From contig JAFZWQ010000050.1 in assembly GCA_017617235.1 (NCBI GenBank), positions 1 to 45,188 on the forward strand: a stretch of 45,188 nt of DNA, read 5' to 3'. This DNA comes from Bacteroidaceae bacterium. Its GTDB lineage: Bacteria; Bacteroidota; Bacteroidia; Bacteroidales; Bacteroidaceae. The translations under genes were made by a program, and so were the position numbers. Positions 1 to 7,714 of this stretch are shown piece by piece (the first letter of the stretch is position 1; each line of letters starts with the position of its first letter). The notes under the pieces are model-generated. The model worked only from the letters and a program-made list of their open reading frames with translations. It did no database searches and was not told the DNA's origin.

Positions 1-590
1 ACTACATCTTCCATCTCGTAACGGGTGTAGAGCTTTACCTTGCCGGCCTTCACCTGACAGCTCAGTGAGCTATAGGCACCCAGCAGCAGCTGCTGACCCG
101 TCTGACCCTTAGCGTAGAAGGTACGGCTTACCTGAGCACCACCGAAAGAACGGTTAGCCAGCATGCCACCGTACTCACGAGCGAAGGGAACGCCCTGAGC
201 CACGCACTGGTCGATGATATTGTTTGAAACCTCAGCCAAACGATAAACGTTGGCCTCGCGAGCACGATAGTCACCACCCTTTACGGTGTCGTAGAACAGA
301 CGGTAAACAGAGTCGCCATCGTTCTGATAGCACTTGGCGGCGTTGATACCACCCTGAGCAGCGATAGAGTGAGCGCGACGGGGAGAGTCCTGAATACACA
401 GGTTGATAACGTTGAAGCCCATCTCACCAAGTGAAGCAGCTGCAGAAGCACCAGCCAAACCAGTACCAACGACGATGATGTCGAGCTTCAGCTTGTTCTT
501 GGGGTTAACCAGACGCTGATGAGCCTTATATTCCTTCCATTTCTCAGGCACTGGACCTGCGGGAATCTTTGAATCTATTACTTTTGCCAT
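1..590 (-). CDS. frdA: Fumarate reductase/succinate dehydrogenase flavoprotein subunit, partial
   Basis: Flavoprotein subunit of the membrane-associated quinol:fumarate reductase or succinate dehydrogenase. In anaerobic Bacteroidales the complex mainly makes succinate from fumarate. About 196 N-terminal codons are visible; the rest lies beyond the left edge. Seen directly: the FAD Rossmann segment [12 protein letters not shown] (about residues 40-51) and [13 protein letters not shown] (about 70-82), whose His is the covalent FAD attachment point in this family. The ATG at 590 is chosen because the protein begins [18 protein letters not shown] and runs directly into the FAD domain. The gene follows frdC after a 40-base gap, the usual C-A-B order, so frdB is expected off the left edge. 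Direction of catalysis cannot be decided from sequence. Confidence 0.95.
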   Translation of the reverse strand, partial: MAKVIDSKIPAGPVPEKWKEYKAHQRLVNPKNKLKLDIIVVGTGLAGASAAASLGEMGFNVINLCIQDSPRRAHSIAAQGGINAAKCYQNDGDSVYRLFYDTVKGGDYRAREANVYRLAEVSNNIIDQCVAQGVPFAREYGGMLANRSFGGAQVSRTFYAKGQTGQQLLLGAYSSLSCQVKAGKVKLYTRYEMEDV

Positions 591-630
591 AATATCCTTA
601 TAATTATGAGTTACGAATTAGAAGTTACGA

Positions 631-1332
631 TTAGCAAGCACCGCAGCCACCGCAGCACAGCGAGGGAGCGCAGCCGAAAGCAAACGCCAGGACTACGGCC
701 AGGAACATAAGCACTACCAAAGTTACATAGATGGTGCCAATGCAACGCCAGCGATTGAACCAAATCTTACCGCTCCAACCCAGCGTTTGCAGGGCTGACC
801 AGAAACCGTGGGTCAGATGGAACCACAGGGCCAGCAGCCAAACAATGTACAGGGCCACGAAGACGGGGCACGAGAAGGTTTCCACAATCCAACCAAAACC
901 ATCGGTGGGAGAGCATGCGAGGCCTTCCCAGCCCATAAGTTCGGCAAACATCATGTTGTACCAGAAGTTGAACAAGTGCAGGCACAAACCCAGGCAAACG
1001 ATAATGCCGAGCACCAACATGTTCTGGCTGGCCCACTCTACCTTCTCAGGTTTCTCGGTAACAGCATAACTGCTGGCTCCACGAGCACGACGGTTCTGGA
1101 TTGTCAGCACGAAGGCATAGACAATGTGCAGCGCAGCCAGTGCGGCCAGTCCCAGAGTTGCTGCAACAGCATACCAGTTGGCACCCAGCAGTTCACAAAT
1201 CGTGTTATAGGCCTCCTTCGAGAACAGGGCCGCCACGTTCATGCTGCCATGAAATGTCAGGAACAGGATAAGTGCCACACCGGTAACGGACATGATTACT
1301 TTCCTGCCGATTGATGAATTAGTTAACCACAT
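631..1332 (-). CDS. frdC: Fumarate reductase/succinate dehydrogenase cytochrome b subunit
   Basis: Membrane anchor of the fumarate reductase complex; it binds heme b and quinone and passes electrons to the FrdAB subunits. The protein has 233 residues, starts MWLTNSSIGRKVIMSVTGVALI and has about five hydrophobic segments with conserved membrane histidines (for example FLTFHGSMN and WFHLTHGFW). It is first in the operon, 40 bases before frdA, and is preceded by a very good Bacteroidetes promoter at 1397-1428. The odd part is the C-terminus: the last 16 residues are AFGCAPSLCCGGCGAC, with six cysteines after the final membrane helix. This tail is not part of the cytochrome b fold as I know it; its role is unknown. 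Confidence 0.93.
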   Translation of the reverse strand: MWLTNSSIGRKVIMSVTGVALILFLTFHGSMNVAALFSKEAYNTICELLGANWYAVAATLGLAALAALHIVYAFVLTIQNRRARGASSYAVTEKPEKVEWASQNMLVLGIIVCLGLCLHLFNFWYNMMFAELMGWEGLACSPTDGFGWIVETFSCPVFVALYIVWLLALWFHLTHGFWSALQTLGWSGKIWFNRWRCIGTIYVTLVVLMFLAVVLAFAFGCAPSLCCGGCGAC

Positions 1333-1396
1333 AAAATTAGGATTGATTTAAGTTATTAATAAATTATTGTTACTTACTTTTAGGTATTATCGCCTA

Positions 1397-1428
1397 CAAA
1401 GATACGATTAAGTGAGCGAAAAAACAAA
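1397..1428 (-). promoter_or_regulatory. Bacteroidetes promoter of frdCA
   Basis: On the minus strand TTTG (1425-1428) is followed after 20 bases by TATCTTTG (1397-1404), a full match to the primary sigma factor consensus TTTG-N19-21-TAnnTTTG. Transcription would start near 1390, about 58 bases before the frdC ATG. The 25 bases 1397-1421 recur exactly in the polA promoter (17862-17886). Confidence 0.8.
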
Positions 1429-1458
1429 TTTAAGGCTACGATTCTCGTGGAAATTCAT

Positions 1459-1466
1459 TATTTTTG
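1459..1466 (+). promoter_or_regulatory. Probable -7 box of mnmG
   Basis: TATTTTTG fits the TAnnTTTG -7 consensus. No good TTTG is seen at the -33 position. Transcription would start near 1473, which places the GTG at 1447 outside the message and supports the ATG at 1489 as the mnmG start. Confidence 0.45.
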
Positions 1467-1488
1467 CAGTGAAATCCGATTGAGAACA

Positions 1489-3390
1489 ATGAAGGAACAT
1501 TACGACGTCGTTGTGGTGGGGGCAGGACATGCAGGTTGCGAAGCGGCCTGTGCTGCTGCTCAAATGGGAGCGCAGACGCTACTCATCACAATGGACATGA
1601 ACAAAATAGCACAGATGTCCTGCAATCCTGCGGTAGGCGGCATTGCAAAGGGACAGATTGTGCGCGAGATTGATGCGCTGGGGGGGCACATGGGTCAGGT
1701 GACGGATAGTACCACCCTTCAATTCCGTATGTTGAACCGTTCGAAGGGACCAGCCATGTGGAGCCCGCGTGCCCAATGCGACAGAGGACGCTTCATCTGG
1801 GCCTGGCGACAGGTGGTGGAAAACCAGCCGAACCTCAGCATCTGGCAGGACCAAGTGAAGGAACTGCTGGTGGAAGACGGACGTGTGACGGGTGTCGAAA
1901 CTTACCTGGGTGTAACCTTCACGGCTCGCTGTGTCATCATTACAGCAGGAACGTTCCTCAATGGTCTCATGCATATCGGACGCACCAAGTTGGCAGGAGG
2001 ACGCTGTGCCGAACCGCCTTCGCTCCGACTGTCGGAAAGCATAGCCCAACATGGCATTACGGTGGGACGTATGAAGACGGGAACACCTGTCCGCATCGAT
2101 GGGCGCAGTGTGCATTTCGACGAGATGACTCTGCAGCCTGGCGACCACGACTTTCACAGGTTCTCGTATTTCCCTGAATCTAATAAGGCTTATGAGGCTC
2201 ATGGGGCTCATGAGACTCTCAGGTCTCTCCCCTGCTGGATAACCTATACCAACCCTGCTGTTCACGAGAGGTTGAGACAAGGTTTGCCCGACTCTCCGCT
2301 CTTCAACGGGCAGATACAATCCATAGGCCCACGTTACTGTCCCAGTATCGAAACGAAACTGGTAACCTTTGCCGACAAGGAACAGCACCAACTTTTCCTG
2401 GAACCGGAAGGCTTGCACACGCAGGAATATTATTTGAATGGGTTCTCCTCGTCGCTTCCCATCGATGTGCAGTTGGAGGCCCTGCGATTGATTCCTGCCT
2501 TCCGCGACCTGAAGGTGTACCGTCCAGGTTATGCCATCGAGTATGATTACTTCGACCCTACCCTGCTCCACCACACATTGGAAAGCAAGAAGGTCGAGGG
2601 ACTCTATCTGGCAGGTCAGGTAAATGGTACCACGGGCTATGAGGAAGCCGCAGGTCAAGGTCTGGTGGCTGGCGTGAATGCTGCCCTCAAGTGCAGCGGT
2701 GGTGGTGAATTTGTGATGCATCGCGATGAGAGTTATATTGGTGTGCTTATCGACGACCTGGTGACGAAAGGCGTTGACGAACCTTATCGTATGTTTACCA
2801 GTCGTGCGGAGTTCCGCATCCTGCTTCGTCAGGACGATGCTGATGCACGCCTCACCCCACGTGCCTACGAACTGGGTCTTGCCACTAGTGAACGATACAA
2901 TCATTGGACAGAGAAACGCGACGAGATTGAGCGCATCCTGGCGTTCTGTAAGGATTTTTCCGTCAAGGCTGCGCTCATCAATCCCTACTTGGAGAACCTG
3001 GGAGTTGCACCGTTGGCAAAGGGATGTAAACTTATCGACTTGCTAAGTCGTCCGGGACTCTCTTTCGAGAACCTCTCCCCTGCCCTGAACCGCTTGGCAG
3101 AGACGCTCGATGCCACACCCAACCGTAAGGAGGAAATAGCAGAGGCGGCAGAGATTCAAATCAAGTATCAGGGTTACATCGAACGCGAACGACAGATGGC
3201 AGAGAAGATGCAACGGCTGGAGGGGTTACACATTCGTGGGCGCTTCCGTTATGAGGAGATTCAGTCGCTCTCGACGGAGGCTCGTCAGAAGTTGGCCCAC
3301 ATCGACCCAGAGACACTGGCACAGGCCAGTCGCATACCAGGTGTGTCGCCCAGCGACGTGAACGTATTACTGGTACTTTTGGGTCGATAG
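1489..3390 (+). CDS. mnmG: tRNA uridine-5-carboxymethylaminomethyl modification enzyme MnmG
   Basis: With MnmE, MnmG (GidA) installs the carboxymethylaminomethyl group on U34 of tRNAs reading split codon boxes; it is an FAD enzyme. Seen in the 633-residue product: the FAD fingerprint VVVGAGHAGCEAA near the N-terminus, GGIAKGQIVREIDALGG, LNRSKGPAMWSPRAQCDR, PGYAIEYDYFDP, the second nucleotide-binding segment LYLAGQVNGTTGYEEAAGQG, and YRMFTSRAEFRILLRQD. The ATG at 1489 is preferred over the in-frame GTG at 1447, which would add 14 unrelated residues and lies upstream of the likely transcription start. Residues about 230-243 (NKAYEAHGAHETLR) are encoded by a 9-bp tandem repeat and look like an insertion in a surface loop. 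A parS-like palindrome overlaps the stop codon. Confidence 0.97.
   Translation: MKEHYDVVVVGAGHAGCEAACAAAQMGAQTLLITMDMNKIAQMSCNPAVGGIAKGQIVREIDALGGHMGQVTDSTTLQFRMLNRSKGPAMWSPRAQCDRGRFIWAWRQVVENQPNLSIWQDQVKELLVEDGRVTGVETYLGVTFTARCVIITAGTFLNGLMHIGRTKLAGGRCAEPPSLRLSESIAQHGITVGRMKTGTPVRIDGRSVHFDEMTLQPGDHDFHRFSYFPESNKAYEAHGAHETLRSLPCWITYTNPAVHERLRQGLPDSPLFNGQIQSIGPRYCPSIETKLVTFADKEQHQLFLEPEGLHTQEYYLNGFSSSLPIDVQLEALRLIPAFRDLKVYRPGYAIEYDYFDPTLLHHTLESKKVEGLYLAGQVNGTTGYEEAAGQGLVAGVNAALKCSGGGEFVMHRDESYIGVLIDDLVTKGVDEPYRMFTSRAEFRILLRQDDADARLTPRAYELGLATSERYNHWTEKRDEIERILAFCKDFSVKAALINPYLENLGVAPLAKGCKLIDLLSRPGLSFENLSPALNRLAETLDATPNRKEEIAEAAEIQIKYQGYIERERQMAEKMQRLEGLHIRGRFRYEEIQSLSTEARQKLAHIDPETLAQASRIPGVSPSDVNVLLVLLGR
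2187..2213 (+). repeat. 9-bp tandem repeat inside mnmG
   Basis: Three tandem units GGCTTATGA, GGCTCATGG and GGCTCATGA. The 9-bp period keeps the frame and encodes the triplets AYE, AHG and AHE (about residues 234-242). Related units occur in reverse orientation in the gap after mnmG (3411-3436). Confidence 0.8.
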
Positions 3391-3404
3391 TTTCACGTGA
3401 AACA
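3389..3404. promoter_or_regulatory. parS: parS-like ParB binding site
   Basis: AGTTTCACGTGAAACA matches the widely conserved chromosomal parS consensus TGTTTCACGTGAAACA at 15 of 16 positions and contains a perfect 14-bp palindrome (3390-3403). It overlaps the last bases of mnmG. In many bacteria mnmG (gidA) lies close to oriC and the parAB genes, so the position is plausible for a centromere site. No parA, parB or DnaA-box cluster is visible in the window. Confidence 0.6.
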
Positions 3405-3410
3405 AGCATT

Positions 3411-3436
3411 ATCCCATAAGCCCTATAAGCCTTGTA
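3411..3436. repeat. 9-bp repeat relic between mnmG and apt
   Basis: The stretch from CCCATAAGCC to CTTGTAAG reads on the minus strand as degenerate GGCTTATAG/GGCTTATGG units, the same 9-bp family as inside mnmG at 2187-2213. Confidence 0.5.
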
Positions 3437-3463
3437 AGAACCAAAAATCAAAAACAATAAATC

Positions 3464-3994
3464 ATGAACAATCCAATTTTACTTAAGAACCTTCGCAATG
3501 TCCCTGACTTCCCCATCAAGGGTATCCAGTTCAAGGACGTGAGCACCCTATTCAAGGATGCCGAATGCCTGCGCATTATGGTCGACGAACTGTACGAAAT
3601 GTACAAGGACAAGGGCATTACCAAGGTGGTAGGTATAGAGAGTCGAGGCTTCATCGTGGGCGCAGCGTTGGCTTTGCGACTGGGTGCCGGCTTTGTTATG
3701 TGTCGCAAGCCTGGCAAGCTGCCAGCTGAAACGCGACAGGCTTCGTATATGAAAGAGTATGGTAAGGACACCATCGAGATTCACTCGGATGCCATTAGCG
3801 AGGATGATGTGGTGCTGTTGCACGACGACTTGCTGGCTACAGGCGGTAGCATGAAGGCTGCCTATGGGTTGGTGATGGAATTCAATCCCAAGAAGGTCTA
3901 TATCAACTTTATTATTGAACTGACCATTGAGGGTTTGAACGGACGTGCTGTATTCGATGATGATACAGAAATAACGACGCTGCTTACAATTTGA
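3464..3994 (+). CDS. apt: Adenine phosphoribosyltransferase
   Basis: Purine salvage enzyme: adenine + PRPP gives AMP + PPi, in the cytosol. The 176-residue length is usual. Seen: the N-terminal KNLRNVPDFPIKGIQFKDVS typical of bacterial APRTs, the adenine-binding IESRGFIVGAALALRLGAGF, the conserved RKPGKLPAET loop, and the PRPP-binding motif VVLLHDDLLATGGSMKAA. It begins 73 bases after mnmG. Its stop codon overlaps the TTG start of uvrC (TTGA at 3991-3994), so the two are translationally coupled. Confidence 0.96.
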   Translation: MNNPILLKNLRNVPDFPIKGIQFKDVSTLFKDAECLRIMVDELYEMYKDKGITKVVGIESRGFIVGAALALRLGAGFVMCRKPGKLPAETRQASYMKEYGKDTIEIHSDAISEDDVVLLHDDLLATGGSMKAAYGLVMEFNPKKVYINFIIELTIEGLNGRAVFDDDTEITTLLTI

Positions 3995-5817
3995 AGAAAG
4001 AGGTAAGTGAATACCTGAAAGGCATTGTCAGCAACCTGCCCGACCTGCCTGGTTGCTACCAGTATCTTGATGATACGGGTACCATTATTTATGTAGGTAA
4101 GGCAAAACGATTGAAACGGCGCGTCTCGTCGTACTTTCAAAAGGAGCACCAGAGTCTGAAGACGGCACGTTTGGTTGAGAATATTCGCGACATCAAATAC
4201 ATCGTTGTGAATACAGAGGAGGATGCGCTGTTGCTCGAGAACAATCTCATCAAGCAATGGAATCCCAAATACAACATCCTGCTGAAAGATGGCAAGACAT
4301 ATCCCAGCATTGTTGTTACGAATGAATATTTCCCACGTATCTTTCAGACGCGCAAGATAAACAAACGTTTTGGTACATACTTCGGGCCGTACAGTCATGT
4401 GCAGACGATGTACATGTTGCTCGAACTTATCCAGAATCTCTATCCCTTGCGACGCTGCAAAATGCCTATCACGGCAGACGGTGTTGCCCAAAAGCGTTAT
4501 AGGGAGTGCCTGGATTATCACATCCACAACTGTGCTGGAATGTGTATTGGCAAGGTTGACCACGAGGAGTATATGCGTTGGATTGATGAGGCCAAGGAAA
4601 TATTGAAAGGAAATACACGCGATTTGGAACGGCAAATGCGCGATGAAATGATGCAATTGGCTGCGGAATTACGCTTCGAGGAAGCTGAACAATTGAAGCG
4701 CAAATATCAATTGCTCGAGAATTACAGAAGTAAGAGCGAGGTGGTAAGCAATACCGTCAGCAATGTCGACGTGTATAATATAGAGGTAGGCGAAAAAGAG
4801 GTCTATGTAAACTATCTGCATGTGGTGAATGGTTGCATCACCCAGGCCTTTACCTTCGAGATTCGGAAACGGCTTGATGAATCGCCAGAGGAACTTTTGG
4901 TGTTAGGTATTGGTGAAATGCGTGAACGCTATCCCAGTGATAGTAAGGAAGTTATCATACCGTTCCCCGTGGAACTTTCACTCGAAAATGTGGAACTAAC
5001 GGTGCCACAACGTGGTGATAAGAAGACTTTGTTGGAACTGTCTCGACTGAATGTATTACAATACAAGAAGGATCGATTGAACCAGGCGGATAAGTTGAAT
5101 CCAGAGCAGAAGGGCGTGCGTCTGATGAAGGATTTACAAACTCTATTGGGGTTGGAACGAATGCCTATGACCATCGAATGCTTCGATAATTCCAACAGTC
5201 AAGGTACGGATGCTGTGGCAGGATGTGTTGTATTTCGTATGGGTAAACCGTCGAAAAGAGACTATCGACGCTACATAATTAAAACCGTAGAAGGTCCCGA
5301 TGATTATGCCTCGATGCAGGAGGTGGTTCGACGCCGCTATATTCGTATGATGAAGGAGCAGACTCCCCTACCCGACTTGATTATAACTGACGGTGGAAAG
5401 GGACAAATGGAAGTTGTGCGCAAAGTTGTGGAGGAAGAATTGCATTTGGATATTCCTATTGCAGGTTTGGCCAAAGATAGCCGCCATCGTACACATGAAT
5501 TGCTGTATGGATTTCCTCCACAAGTGATAGGATTGAAGATGGATTCGCCACTTTTCCGTCTGCTCACCCAGATTCAGGACGAAGTACATCGTTATGCCAT
5601 TACGTTTCATAGGGAAAAACGAAGCAAGCATCAGGTGGCATCGGAGCTGGATGAAATCAAGGGAATTGGCCCCCGTTCGCGTGAACTGTTGATAAAGCAT
5701 TTCCGCAGCGTTAAGCACATCCGTGAGGCATCGCTTGAAGTGTTAAGCGAAGTTATAGGGGTTAATAAAGCTAAAATTCTGTACGATGCGCTTGCTCGGA
5801 ACAAAGAAAATACGTAA
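3991..5817 (+). CDS. uvrC: Excinuclease ABC subunit C
   Basis: UvrC makes both incisions around bulky lesions during UvrABC nucleotide excision repair. The 608-residue product has the N-terminal GIY-YIG nuclease (DLPGCYQYLDDTGTIIYVGK, KAKRLKRRVSSYF), a UVR domain that contacts UvrB (about residues 210-245, with LRFEEAEQLKRKY), the C-terminal RNase H-like nuclease (MTIECFDNSNSQGTDAV) and a terminal helix-hairpin-helix pair (IKGIGPRSRELLIKHF). The start is a TTG at 3991 overlapping the apt stop. No ATG or GTG lies between it and the GIY-YIG domain, so the rare start is well supported. It is followed by dtd after 9 bases. Confidence 0.97.
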   Translation: MKKEVSEYLKGIVSNLPDLPGCYQYLDDTGTIIYVGKAKRLKRRVSSYFQKEHQSLKTARLVENIRDIKYIVVNTEEDALLLENNLIKQWNPKYNILLKDGKTYPSIVVTNEYFPRIFQTRKINKRFGTYFGPYSHVQTMYMLLELIQNLYPLRRCKMPITADGVAQKRYRECLDYHIHNCAGMCIGKVDHEEYMRWIDEAKEILKGNTRDLERQMRDEMMQLAAELRFEEAEQLKRKYQLLENYRSKSEVVSNTVSNVDVYNIEVGEKEVYVNYLHVVNGCITQAFTFEIRKRLDESPEELLVLGIGEMRERYPSDSKEVIIPFPVELSLENVELTVPQRGDKKTLLELSRLNVLQYKKDRLNQADKLNPEQKGVRLMKDLQTLLGLERMPMTIECFDNSNSQGTDAVAGCVVFRMGKPSKRDYRRYIIKTVEGPDDYASMQEVVRRRYIRMMKEQTPLPDLIITDGGKGQMEVVRKVVEEELHLDIPIAGLAKDSRHRTHELLYGFPPQVIGLKMDSPLFRLLTQIQDEVHRYAITFHREKRSKHQVASELDEIKGIGPRSRELLIKHFRSVKHIREASLEVLSEVIGVNKAKILYDALARNKENT

Positions 5818-5826
5818 TTTCGCAGT

Positions 5827-6279
5827 ATGAGAGTCGTAATTCAACGTGTAGGTGAGGCCAGTGTAAGCATCGGTGGCCGTGTGAAAAGCCAAATCCAAGG
5901 GGGTATGCTCATCCTTTTGGGTATCGAAGATGCAGACACACAGGAAGATATTGAATGGCTCTGTCGCAAAATTATCGGCTTGCGTATCTTCGATGATGCA
6001 GAAGGTGTGATGAATAGGAACATTTTGGATGCAGGAGGCGACATCATTGTGGTCAGTCAGTTCACCTTGATGGCCAGCACGAAGAAAGGAAACCGTCCCA
6101 GTTATATACGTGCAGCACGACCCGAAACGGCCATTTCGCTCTACGAAGCATTCTGTCAGCACCTCTCTGCCCTACTGGGAAAACCTGTTGGAATGGGCGA
6201 ATTTGGAGCCGACATGCAAGTATCACTCCTGAACGATGGTCCTGTAACCATCTGTATCGACACTAAAAATAAGGAATAA
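5827..6279 (+). CDS. dtd: D-aminoacyl-tRNA deacylase
   Basis: Dtd hydrolyses D-amino acids (and Gly misattached to tRNA-Ala) from tRNA, protecting translation fidelity. The 150-residue length is usual. Seen: the N-terminal MRVVIQRVGEASVSI, the active-site motif SQFTLMASTKKGNRPSY around residues 78-95, and the C-terminal NDGPVTICID, the NxGPVT motif of the cross-subunit active site. It lies 9 bases after uvrC, and its TAA is directly followed by the ATG of the next gene with no intervening base. Confidence 0.96.
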   Translation: MRVVIQRVGEASVSIGGRVKSQIQGGMLILLGIEDADTQEDIEWLCRKIIGLRIFDDAEGVMNRNILDAGGDIIVVSQFTLMASTKKGNRPSYIRAARPETAISLYEAFCQHLSALLGKPVGMGEFGADMQVSLLNDGPVTICIDTKNKE

Positions 6280-6624
6280 ATGACAATAAAGGAAGCACAG
6301 GAACGCGTGGATGCGTGGATAAAGGAATATGGCGTACGCTACTTTGGCGAACTGACAAATATGACCGTTTTGACCGAGGAAATTGGCGAAATGGCTCGCG
6401 TTATGGCTCGTCGCTATGGCGAGCAATCGTGGAAGGCCAGTGATCCACGTGCTGCGGACAACGGAGCTCAAGCTCTGAAGGAAGAGATGGCCGACGTGTT
6501 GTGGGTGCTCCTCTGCCTGGCAAATCAGACAGGTATCGACCTGACCGAAGCTTTGGAGCAGAGCATAGAAAAGAAGACAAATCGCGATAAAACCAGACAT
6601 ATTAATAACCCTAAACTACAATAG
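6280..6624 (+). CDS. MazG-like nucleotide pyrophosphohydrolase
   Basis: A 114-residue all-alpha NTP pyrophosphohydrolase of the MazG/MazG-like type, which typically hydrolyses non-canonical or excess (d)NTPs to NMP and pyrophosphate. Seen: the metal-binding helix LTEEIGEMARVMAR (ExxE pattern) and the second acidic helix LKEEMADVLWVLLCLANQTG, together giving the EExxE...ExxD signature. It starts directly at the dtd stop and ends 4 bases before deoC, so it is in the middle of a tightly packed operon of tRNA and nucleotide housekeeping genes. The exact substrate cannot be read from sequence. Confidence 0.85.
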   Translation: MTIKEAQERVDAWIKEYGVRYFGELTNMTVLTEEIGEMARVMARRYGEQSWKASDPRAADNGAQALKEEMADVLWVLLCLANQTGIDLTEALEQSIEKKTNRDKTRHINNPKLQ

Positions 6625-6628
6625 CACT

Positions 6629-7564
6629 ATGAGCGAACATTGCAACTGTGGTTGCGAACACCACGACCACCACATGGAAGAAATGAGCAAGTACGAACAG
6701 GCACTTGCGTTGTATGACACAAACATCAGCGATGAGGAAGTAGCACAGAAAGTAGCCCGTCTCATCGAGGATAAAGTACCTGAAAATGATACTTTGGAGG
6801 TAAAGAAATTCCTGATGGGCAGTGTAGAACTGACCACATTGAAGACTACGGATTCCGAGGAAAGTGTGTTGGCTTTTACAGAACGCGTGAACAAGTTCCA
6901 GGATGCCTACCCTGCCCTGCCTCACGTTGCCACTATCTGCGTATATCCCTGCTTCGCCAGCATCGTTAGCCAGAGCCTGGAAATCGAAGGTGTAGAGGTT
7001 GCCTGCGTTAGCGGAAGTTTCCCCTCTTCTCAAGCTTTGCTCGAAGTCAAGGTGGCTGAAACAGCCCTTGCTCTGAAAGATGGTGCAACGGAGATAGATA
7101 TGGTTATGAGTGTGGGAAAATTCCTCTCTGGCGACTATGAAACCGTATGCGACGAAATCTTCGAACTGAAGGCACTCTGTGGCGAAAAGAAGCTGAAATG
7201 TATTCTGGAAACTGGCCTTTTGCCAAGTGCTTCCGACATCAAAAAGGCAAGCATCCTGGCCATGTATGCTGGAGCCGATTACATAAAGACGAGCACAGGT
7301 AAGGAGAAACCGGCAGCAACTCCTGAGGCAGCCTACGTGATGTGTCAGGCCATCAAGGAGTACTACGACAAGACGGGAATCCAGATTGGTTTTAAACCCG
7401 CTGGCGGACTGAACACCGTTCACGATGCACTCGTGTACTACACAATTGTAAAAGAAATTCTCGGCGAGAAATGGCTCACGAATCAGTACTTGCGTCTGGG
7501 CACTTCCCGACTGGCGAACCTTCTGCTGAGTGAAGTCGAGGGCAAGGAGATTAAATTCTTCTGA
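6629..7564 (+). CDS. deoC: Deoxyribose-phosphate aldolase
   Basis: DeoC cleaves 2-deoxyribose-5-phosphate to acetaldehyde and glyceraldehyde-3-phosphate in deoxynucleoside catabolism. Seen: VELTTLKTTDSEESV, HVATICVYPCFASIV, the ATEIDMVMSVGKFLSGDYE segment, CILETGLLP, and the Schiff-base lysine region ADYIKTSTGK, followed by IGFKPAGGLNT. The product has 311 residues. The first 15 (MSEHCNCGCEHHDHH) form a Cys/His-rich tail with three cysteines and five histidines before the ordinary DeoC N-terminus MEEMSKYEQALALYD. The ATG at 6629 lies 4 bases after the upstream stop, which suggests coupled initiation there; the in-frame ATG at 6674 would remove the tail. Confidence 0.93.
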   Translation: MSEHCNCGCEHHDHHMEEMSKYEQALALYDTNISDEEVAQKVARLIEDKVPENDTLEVKKFLMGSVELTTLKTTDSEESVLAFTERVNKFQDAYPALPHVATICVYPCFASIVSQSLEIEGVEVACVSGSFPSSQALLEVKVAETALALKDGATEIDMVMSVGKFLSGDYETVCDEIFELKALCGEKKLKCILETGLLPSASDIKKASILAMYAGADYIKTSTGKEKPAATPEAAYVMCQAIKEYYDKTGIQIGFKPAGGLNTVHDALVYYTIVKEILGEKWLTNQYLRLGTSRLANLLLSEVEGKEIKFF

Positions 7565-7714
7565 TTTTCCCCTCTGAGAGCGCCGTATTTCCGTACTCCC
7601 CTTGGGAAAAACGATTCTGCGCGATTCTCAGCGAGTTAAAACTTGATGTAAATGATTGATTTTCGGGCAGTAAAGCCCATAATGTTAACAACAATATTTT
7701 AAGTGAAATAGAAC

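Noticed and set aside
1447-1488. GTG start of mnmG giving 14 extra residues
   Set aside because: The extra residues do not belong to the family and lie upstream of the likely transcription start at about 1473.
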